A stretch of 14,069 nt of DNA. It comes from Bacteroidota bacterium. GTDB taxonomy: Bacteria > Bacteroidota > Ignavibacteria > SZUA-365 > JAADGX01. The notes under the pieces are model-generated. The model saw nothing but the letters and a program-made list of their open reading frames with translations. It did no database searches and was not told where the DNA came from. The number at the start of each line of letters is the position of its first letter. Positions within the stretch are counted from its first letter, which is position 1. This document shows positions 6,816 through 14,069 of the stretch, in pieces. The stretch covers positions 1 through 14,069 of the forward strand of contig JALUUP010000151.1 in NCBI GenBank assembly GCA_027021285.1, written 5' to 3'. The translations under genes and the position numbers were made by a program.

Positions 6816-6850
6816 CGTTTTCGTAACGCAGTCGTAATGTGAACGGTTTA

Positions 6851-9625
<2,775 letters not shown>

Positions 9626-9631
9626 GTCTAT

Positions 9632-9638
9632 GCTCCTT
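9632..9638 (-). promoter_or_regulatory. Shine-Dalgarno site fixing the ppdK start
   Basis: On the minus strand AAGGAGC is followed by a 6-nt spacer and the ATG at 9625. It selects this start over in-frame ATG or alternative codons up to 9823. Those would add up to 66 residues unlike any PPDK sequence I recognise and would overlap the preceding gene's stop codon. Confidence 0.8.
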
Positions 9639-9819
9639 GAAAAAGAATGCTTCTTGAAACTGTCAGCGTGATTGAGTGGGTACGCCTTTGCGTTTCGACC
9701 CTCTCTTGTTTGGGTTGTTACCCGGGGTGGAATCCAGTAAGATGAATTTTTCACCGGTATTCTCCGGTTGCCGCAAGGCTCATCCCTGTTTTGAAAGATA
9801 CGATTCAACCGAATCGCGT

Positions 9820-10536
9820 TCAACGAAGAACGGAGAAAGAACCCCGTTGAAACGTGGTCGCCGCGTCGAGAAAGAGGTGGGCGGGGAAGTACGCAAGCGA
9901 TGACCGCGGTTCAAGACGTTCGGGATGCCATTGCACGAGAAGCAGGAATCCTTTTCCCGTTGCCTCTTTCCATTCCATCGCTTCTACTACGCCGTCCGGT
10001 GCGTGCGCGGTTACCCGCAGGTCGTGTGCCGGTTGATCAACTGCCTGGTGGTGTGAAGAATTCACTTCTTCTGCTGTTGATGCATCAGAGAGAAGTGAGT
10101 CAGGAACAATGGTAACCGGATGGCAACTGTCACTGTCCGCGATTTTTCCATGTCCCCTGATTCCGGCTTGGGGCAAATCGATGATCAGCGAACCCCCGAG
10201 GGCGACGTTAACGATCTGGAGGCCACGGCAGATGCCAAGCACGGGAAGATTCATCTCAAACGCTGCTTCAATTGCCCGGAGTTCTATCCCGTCCCGTTCT
10301 TCTTCCAGGTGGCATGAACCCGCCTTTTCCGCCAGACCGTAATGCCGCGGATGAACGTCTCTCCCGCCCGGAAGCAGTAAACCATGGCACTGCGCGATCA
10401 GTGTGAAAACGTGTGAACCCGGCGCAAACGTCACCCACTCGATGTCCGGCTGGTGAGTCTCAAGCCATCGCGTGTAGTTCTGACGCTTGTCGCTTTTGAA
10501 CGCGGGAATGGCGATTCGAAGCAGGTGGGAAGTCAC
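9820..10536 (-). CDS. Class-I glutamine amidotransferase, peptidase C26 / gamma-glutamyl hydrolase family (PuuD-like)
   Basis: The 238-residue protein hydrolyses, by family, gamma-glutamyl amide bonds; relatives include PuuD, which cleaves gamma-glutamyl-GABA. The catalytic triad is visible: nucleophile Cys103 in LGICRGLQ (100-107), with His204 and Glu206 in VQWHPE (201-206). LLPGGRDVHP (54-63) forms the oxyanion-side motif and SSHHQAVD (160-167) is typical of the C26 branch. I place the start at the GTG at 10536, whose GTGA overlaps the TGA stop of the DUF971 gene by 4 bp, indicating translational coupling. A longer form from 10632 would add 32 residues inside the neighbour's reading frame with no family resemblance. 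Without polyamine genes nearby the substrate stays open; folate polyglutamates, gamma-glutamyl amines or a cell-wall fragment are possible. Confidence 0.88.
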   Translation of the reverse strand: MTSHLLRIAIPAFKSDKRQNYTRWLETHQPDIEWVTFAPGSHVFTLIAQCHGLLLPGGRDVHPRHYGLAEKAGSCHLEEERDGIELRAIEAAFEMNLPVLGICRGLQIVNVALGGSLIIDLPQAGIRGHGKIADSDSCHPVTIVPDSLLSDASTAEEVNSSHHQAVDQPAHDLRVTAHAPDGVVEAMEWKEATGKGFLLLVQWHPERLEPRSSLAYFPAHLFLDAATTFQRGSFSVLR

Positions 10537-10871
10537 GTGGACTGTTCTTCGGAAGATTGACGTTTCATCAATTCCTCCAGTTCCCGGAGGTACGTCCACG
10601 AGTAGATGCCTGTGTCGTGCCCGTCTTTCCACGAGACCTGCATGGCGTAGTTGCCCACGATGTTGATGTTGCTGATTTCGTATTGACCGGGAGCAAGGAC
10701 AGAAGGCTTTTCCGGTCGATACGTTTTGCCCAGGAGCAAGGTCTCGCCCTGGCAGCCCGCGCAGGGGCAGTGGTCGCGAAGAAACCGCAGAGGAAAGACG
10801 ACGGAATGGCCGTCATTGTATGAAACGCGAAGGGCGTCTGGCTTCTCGAGTTTGATTTCCGTTGGTTTCAT
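10533..10871 (-). CDS. DUF971 / gamma-butyrobetaine hydroxylase-like N-terminal domain protein
   Basis: This 112-residue protein is about the standard size for stand-alone DUF971 members. The family signature is clear: a Leu-Arg segment followed by CPCAGC at 35-40, and a long conserved block at 73-96 including GNYAMQVSWKDGHDTGIYSW. Related domains sit at the N-terminus of gamma-butyrobetaine hydroxylases, where cysteines and a histidine bind zinc, and are also found fused or next to Mrp/ApbC iron-sulfur carriers. That makes a role in metal or Fe-S handling possible but unproven. It starts 27 bp after the panB stop with no strong Shine-Dalgarno and overlaps the following amidotransferase gene by 4 bp. 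Confidence 0.88.
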   Translation of the reverse strand: MKPTEIKLEKPDALRVSYNDGHSVVFPLRFLRDHCPCAGCQGETLLLGKTYRPEKPSVLAPGQYEISNINIVGNYAMQVSWKDGHDTGIYSWTYLRELEELMKRQSSEEQST

Positions 10872-10898
10872 GGGAACATCGTTCAGTGGCTTTGTTCG

Positions 10899-11714
10899 TC
10901 AGTAGCTTTCTTGCTCGTTAGGGAAGCTCCCGGCTTTTACATCGCTTACGTAGTTGGTAAACGCCCGGCGCATTTCCTCGGCGAGATTTGCGTACCTTCG
11001 CACGAAGCGCGGGTTGAAATCCTCGGTCAATCCCAGCATATCGAACACGACCAGGATCTGGCCGCTGCAGTGCACACCGGCTCCGATGCCGATAGTCGGT
11101 ATGCGCAACTCGGCGGTGATGCGTTTTGCCAGCTTGGCCGGAATTTTTTCCAGCACGACACTAAAGGCGCCCGCGTCCTGGATGGCTTTTGCATCTTTGA
11201 GTATTCGCTCGGCTTCCTCGTCGGTTGTGCCCCGCGGTTGGTAACCGCCGTACTGGTGAATGGATTGCGGGAGCAGACCGATATGTCCCATTACCGGAAT
11301 GCCCTCGATGGATATCTTGTGAATGACCTCGGCGCATTTCTCGCCGCCTTCGAGCTTGACTCCGCCCGCGCCGGTGGTTTTCATCACTTTCCCGGCGTTG
11401 CGGAAAGCTTCTTCCACCGTGTTTTGATACGACATAAACGGAAGATCGGTGATGACCATGGCCCGGTGGACTCCGCGCACTACGGCTTTCGTATGGTAGA
11501 TCATTTCCTCGAGTGTCACGGGGAGGGTGGTTTCGTGTCCCTGGATCACGTTGCTCAGGGAATCGCCCACCAGGAGGATGTCCACTCCTGCCTGGTCGAG
11601 AAGCCTGGCCATGGTGTAATCGTACGCGGTGAGGCAGCTGATCTTTTCGCCGGCAGTGTACATCTCGTGAATAGAGCGGGTCGTAACTCTGCGTATCTTT
11701 TTGCTGATGGACAT
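10899..11714 (-). CDS. panB: 3-methyl-2-oxobutanoate hydroxymethyltransferase (ketopantoate hydroxymethyltransferase)
   Basis: PanB transfers a hydroxymethyl group from 5,10-methylene-tetrahydrofolate to 2-oxoisovalerate to make ketopantoate, the first committed step to pantothenate and coenzyme A. At 271 residues it matches the usual length. The Mg-binding residues are present: Asp51 in LVGDSL (48-53), Asp90 in ITDLPFMSY (88-96) and Glu122 in VKLEGG (119-124). The catalytic glutamate is Glu189 in VLEKIP. GHIGLLPQS (143-151) and IGIGAG (208-213) are further family signatures. The ATG at 11714 follows the lipoate-ligase stop by 3 nt and uses GGGAGG at 11723-11728, which lies inside the end of the upstream gene. 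The other pan genes are not in the window. Confidence 0.97.
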   Translation of the reverse strand: MSISKKIRRVTTRSIHEMYTAGEKISCLTAYDYTMARLLDQAGVDILLVGDSLSNVIQGHETTLPVTLEEMIYHTKAVVRGVHRAMVITDLPFMSYQNTVEEAFRNAGKVMKTTGAGGVKLEGGEKCAEVIHKISIEGIPVMGHIGLLPQSIHQYGGYQPRGTTDEEAERILKDAKAIQDAGAFSVVLEKIPAKLAKRITAELRIPTIGIGAGVHCSGQILVVFDMLGLTEDFNPRFVRRYANLAEEMRRAFTNYVSDVKAGSFPNEQESY

Positions 11715-11717
11715 GGT

Positions 11718-12488
11718 TCAAACCTCCCGTTGAGAGACTGTGGTCTCGTTCAGGATTTCCTCGATAAATTCCACGTTCCAGGCGCGGGAAAAGCCCTTGC
11801 GAAGACAGGTACGGACTTCTTCGGGAAATACCGCCCGTCCCAGGATTTTGCGGAGTGTGATAGTATGTGCTTCAAGGTCCCGTCGAACAAGGTCGCGGGC
11901 ATCACTATCGATACGAAGATACCTGGTCAATTGCAAGTGGGCATCGTCGAGAAGGATGGAGCCGTGCTGGAGCACAACGTTCCCGATACGGCGCTGGGCG
12001 CTTCCCACGAGTTTGCGCCCGTTGAATTCGATTTCGTAGCGCGCCGACGAAGCAAAGCAGGAAATGCCGCCCGGTTCCCGGTACAGGCGTGTAAAGTCCG
12101 GCCGGGTTTTCGACCACGTCAGATCGCCCGCCAGCTCGCGCAACCCGTCAACGAGGGCGGCGCTGATGTGTTGATAGACTTCCATGATGCCCCGGTCCTC
12201 CGCGGGCATGATCACCGAGTACGTGACTTCCTGGGCATGGAGAATCGCGCGCCCGCCCGTGGGTCGTGTCACGATGTCGATGCCGTCCTTTCGGCAGGCC
12301 TCGGCGTCGATGTCTTCCGGGTTCTGGTTGCGGCCGAGGGAGATGCACCAGGGATCCCAGCCGTACACACGCACCGTGGGGAGGCACTCCCCGCGATCCA
12401 GCATTTCGGCGCGGCGGACATCGAAGTCCATGTTCCACTGACCGGGCCTCCGACCGGTATCCAGGAATGCGAATGTTGCTTTTATCAT
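11718..12488 (-). CDS. Lipoate-protein ligase A / LipM-type octanoyltransferase
   Basis: The 256-residue BPL/LPL catalytic-domain protein attaches octanoyl or lipoyl groups to carrier domains such as GcvH or 2-oxoacid dehydrogenase E2. The substrate-loop motif RPTGGRAILH is at 75-84, the conserved lysine is Lys159 in NGRKLVGSAQRR (156-167), and VVLQHGSILL follows at 171-180. A Cys-Phe pair at 144-145 (GISCFASSARYE) sits where Bacillus LipM has its catalytic cysteine. This favours an acyl-ACP octanoyltransferase over an ATP-using ligase. There is no C-terminal LplA accessory domain, which also fits LipM. The ATG at 12488 overlaps the stop of the preceding gene as ATGA. No lipA is seen in the window. 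Confidence 0.88.
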   Translation of the reverse strand: MIKATFAFLDTGRRPGQWNMDFDVRRAEMLDRGECLPTVRVYGWDPWCISLGRNQNPEDIDAEACRKDGIDIVTRPTGGRAILHAQEVTYSVIMPAEDRGIMEVYQHISAALVDGLRELAGDLTWSKTRPDFTRLYREPGGISCFASSARYEIEFNGRKLVGSAQRRIGNVVLQHGSILLDDAHLQLTRYLRIDSDARDLVRRDLEAHTITLRKILGRAVFPEEVRTCLRKGFSRAWNVEFIEEILNETTVSQREV

Positions 12489-13213
12489 GGTTCCCGCAAT
12501 CCGATAACGGCAAGCATCCGTCCGGCTCTGTCACCGTCCCGCCGGTACGAGTAAAACAGGGCCGGGTGACACGCGGTGCAGTAGGGGCTTATTTCGATTT
12601 GCTCTTCCGGAACGCCGGCCGCGCTCAATTGCACGCGGCACGTACGCTGAAGATCGACGCGCGGATTCTGACCTTCCGTGTGAATAACGCATTCGTCGGG
12701 GAACTGCGCGGCAATGTCGTCCGACACCTCGTAGTGATCCGGTCTGGCGGCGGGACCGATCCAGACGAACAACTCGTCCAGTGGAATGCCCTCACCGTTG
12801 AGCTTTTCGAGAAGCGCGGGCAGCAAACCGTTGATGCAGCCGCGCCATCCCGCGTGCGCTGCCGCGACGAGGTGATTGTGCGGTGAAGCGAGAAGCACCG
12901 GTACGCAGTCGGCAGTCTTGATACCGAGGGCAAGTCCCGGCGCGACGGTGAACATGGCGTCCGAAGCGGGCACAAGGCCGCTTTCGTTCACTTCGGTGAC
13001 GGTTGCGGAGTGTACCTGTTCCTGGACGGCGAGGCGGTCCGGGGCGAAACCGAGGCGTCGCAACAGCAGTTCCCGGTTGTGCGCGGACGTTTCAGCGTTG
13101 TCGCTCATGTCAAAATCCCGCACGGTGCTTGAGGGCGGTCCCTGGCGTGTGCTCATGCCCGCGCTGATTCCGGAGAAGCGTGAAAGCAGTGTGCTGCGAA
13201 CGATGGGAAACAT
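12485..13213 (-). CDS. pgeF: PgeF/YfiH family protein (multicopper polyphenol oxidase-like; peptidoglycan editing factor / purine nucleoside enzyme)
   Basis: From the ATG at 13213 the protein has 242 residues, the standard size. The metal-site residues of the family are visible: His68 in QVHS, Cys103 in KTADCVP and His120 in AAHAGWRG. The C-terminal block CTACHP followed by FYSYRRDGDRAGR is also diagnostic. Members have been described as laccase-like, as purine nucleoside phosphorylase/adenosine deaminases related to LACC1, and as PgeF, which removes misincorporated residues from peptidoglycan precursors; the sequence does not choose between these. The ATG is one nucleotide after the stop of the upstream gene. 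A TTG at 13222, with GAGG 9 nt before it, is a possible alternative start adding three residues and overlapping that stop. The 3' end overlaps the next start by 4 bp. Confidence 0.92.
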   Translation of the reverse strand: MFPIVRSTLLSRFSGISAGMSTRQGPPSSTVRDFDMSDNAETSAHNRELLLRRLGFAPDRLAVQEQVHSATVTEVNESGLVPASDAMFTVAPGLALGIKTADCVPVLLASPHNHLVAAAHAGWRGCINGLLPALLEKLNGEGIPLDELFVWIGPAARPDHYEVSDDIAAQFPDECVIHTEGQNPRVDLQRTCRVQLSAAGVPEEQIEISPYCTACHPALFYSYRRDGDRAGRMLAVIGLREP

Positions 13214-13214
13214 G

Positions 13215-14069
13215 TCAGACAATTTCCAGCGCCTCGTTCAGGTCCTTGATGATGTCGTTTACTTGTTCCAGGCCGATGGAAAGGCGGATTCCCCCGGGAT
13301 CGAGCCCGCTGGCAAGCTGCTCCTCTGGTGGAATGGCGGAATGGGTCATTGAGCCGGGATGCTCGATCAACGTGCGCGTGTGTCCGAGGCTCACGGCCAA
13401 TGTGATGGTGTAAGCCTCTTCGGCAATGTAGTTTATCAGCTTTTCGCCAAGATCCTTCCGTGCCTGGGGTGAATCGGCTTTCAGCGTAAAGTACAGTAGC
13501 GAGCCGGGCGCAAAGTTGCCGTGGTAATCGCGCATCTGTTTCTTGGCGAGATCACTGTGATCGAAACATTCCGCGCCCGGATAGTTTACACGTTCAATTT
13601 TCGGATGATGGCACAGGAACTCCGCGACCCGGGCGGCAGACGCCTGTTGCTGGCGCATACGGACGGGCAGGGAGGGAAGTCCGTACACGAGGATGGGCCA
13701 GGCGCTTTTCGTTGCCAGGACGCCGCCGAAGTCTTTCCGGTACAGCAACAACATGTCGCGCGCGGATTCCGGGCCGATGACCGCGCCGCCCATGTCCGTG
13801 CCAAAGCCCCCGATACCCTTGGTCAACGAGTGCACGACGAAATCGGCGCCGAACTCGAGCGGACGCTGGCAGAACGGCGTGGCAAACGTGTTGTCCACCA
13901 CGGTCACGATGCGGTTCTCTGGAGACCGGGACTTGTTGTGCTCGGCCACCACGTCGCACACGCCCTTGATGTCGATGATCTCCATGGTTGGATTCACCGG
14001 TGTTTCAAAATATACGACGCGTGTTGCTTCGGTGATACTTTGCTCGAGCTCCCCGGCGTTGAGAAGATT
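13215..14069 (-). CDS. PLP-dependent trans-sulfuration enzyme (Cys/Met metabolism family), N-terminus beyond window edge
   Basis: The frame is open to the right edge and gives the C-terminal 284 residues; family members have about 390-430, so roughly 110-140 N-terminal residues are missing. In-window residues 20-30 (YFETPVNPTME) match the substrate/PLP segment of the family, VVDNTFATPF (57-66) contains the PLP-nitrogen aspartate Asp59, and the Schiff-base lysine is Lys84 in HSLTKGIGG (80-88). The C-terminal signature SMTHSAIPPEE (240-250) and IRLSIGLE (261-268) are present. Candidates are cystathionine gamma-synthase, cystathionine or methionine gamma-lyase, or O-acetylhomoserine sulfhydrylase; the fragment does not decide. 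A GTG at 13997 is inside the conserved motif and is not the start. It is the first visible gene of the six-gene run toward the amidotransferase. Confidence 0.93.
   Translation of the reverse strand, partial: NLLNAGELEQSITEATRVVYFETPVNPTMEIIDIKGVCDVVAEHNKSRSPENRIVTVVDNTFATPFCQRPLEFGADFVVHSLTKGIGGFGTDMGGAVIGPESARDMLLLYRKDFGGVLATKSAWPILVYGLPSLPVRMRQQQASAARVAEFLCHHPKIERVNYPGAECFDHSDLAKKQMRDYHGNFAPGSLLYFTLKADSPQARKDLGEKLINYIAEEAYTITLAVSLGHTRTLIEHPGSMTHSAIPPEEQLASGLDPGGIRLSIGLEQVNDIIKDLNEALEIV

Noticed and set aside
9753..9768. ACCGG/CCGGT stem upstream of ppdK as a terminator for the six-gene operon.
   Set aside because: The stem is only 5 bp and is followed on the minus strand by an A-rich rather than T-rich run, so it does not fit an intrinsic terminator.
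10911..12554. A 547-codon plus-strand open frame opposite panB and the LipM-like gene.
   Set aside because: It is wholly antisense to two clearly recognised genes. Its translation has no family motifs, and its length follows from codon bias of the opposite strand.

Overview
The window looks like chromosomal DNA from a free-living bacterium, probably an uncultured, deep-branching, Gram-negative-type lineage. It carries a secreted Kelch protein, a GspE/PilB-family ATPase with several single-domain response regulators, and a compact housekeeping operon. No gene fixes the taxon and I do not name one. I found no insertion sequence, phage gene, CRISPR array, tRNA or rRNA. The signalling genes look somewhat more AT-rich than the housekeeping genes on the right.

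Left (1-2003, minus strand): a secreted Kelch beta-propeller protein, truncated by the left edge of the window, and upstream of it a short-chain dehydrogenase/reductase. A 368-bp divergent intergenic region (2004-2371) follows. Its one clear feature is a perfect 12-bp inverted repeat.

Middle (2372-6746, plus strand): a signalling cluster. In order it encodes a CheY-like receiver, a 100-residue double zinc-ribbon protein with a FliM-like C-terminal peptide, a divergent GspE/PilB-family ATPase that has lost the histidines of its His box, a pseudo-receiver-HPt fusion, and two paralogous CheY-like receivers. There is no histidine kinase, DNA-binding output domain, pilin, secretin or inner-membrane platform gene. 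The cluster therefore reads as a phosphorelay that acts through protein contacts on an ATPase of secretion-motor ancestry. This is the best candidate in the window for an undescribed system. A hairpin at 6788-6815 separates it from the convergent genes on the right.

Right (6851-14069, minus strand): pyruvate phosphate dikinase (ppdK), preceded by a tight run of six genes. In transcription order these are a PLP-dependent trans-sulfuration enzyme (truncated by the right edge), PgeF/YfiH, a lipoate-protein ligase/LipM-type octanoyltransferase, PanB, a DUF971 protein and a class-I glutamine amidotransferase (peptidase C26). Junctions are 4-bp stop/start overlaps or short gaps, so the six are very likely one operon. 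Together they serve sulfur amino-acid, cell-wall, lipoate and pantothenate/CoA metabolism. ppdK lies 194 bp further downstream, has its own strong Shine-Dalgarno site, and may be transcribed separately.
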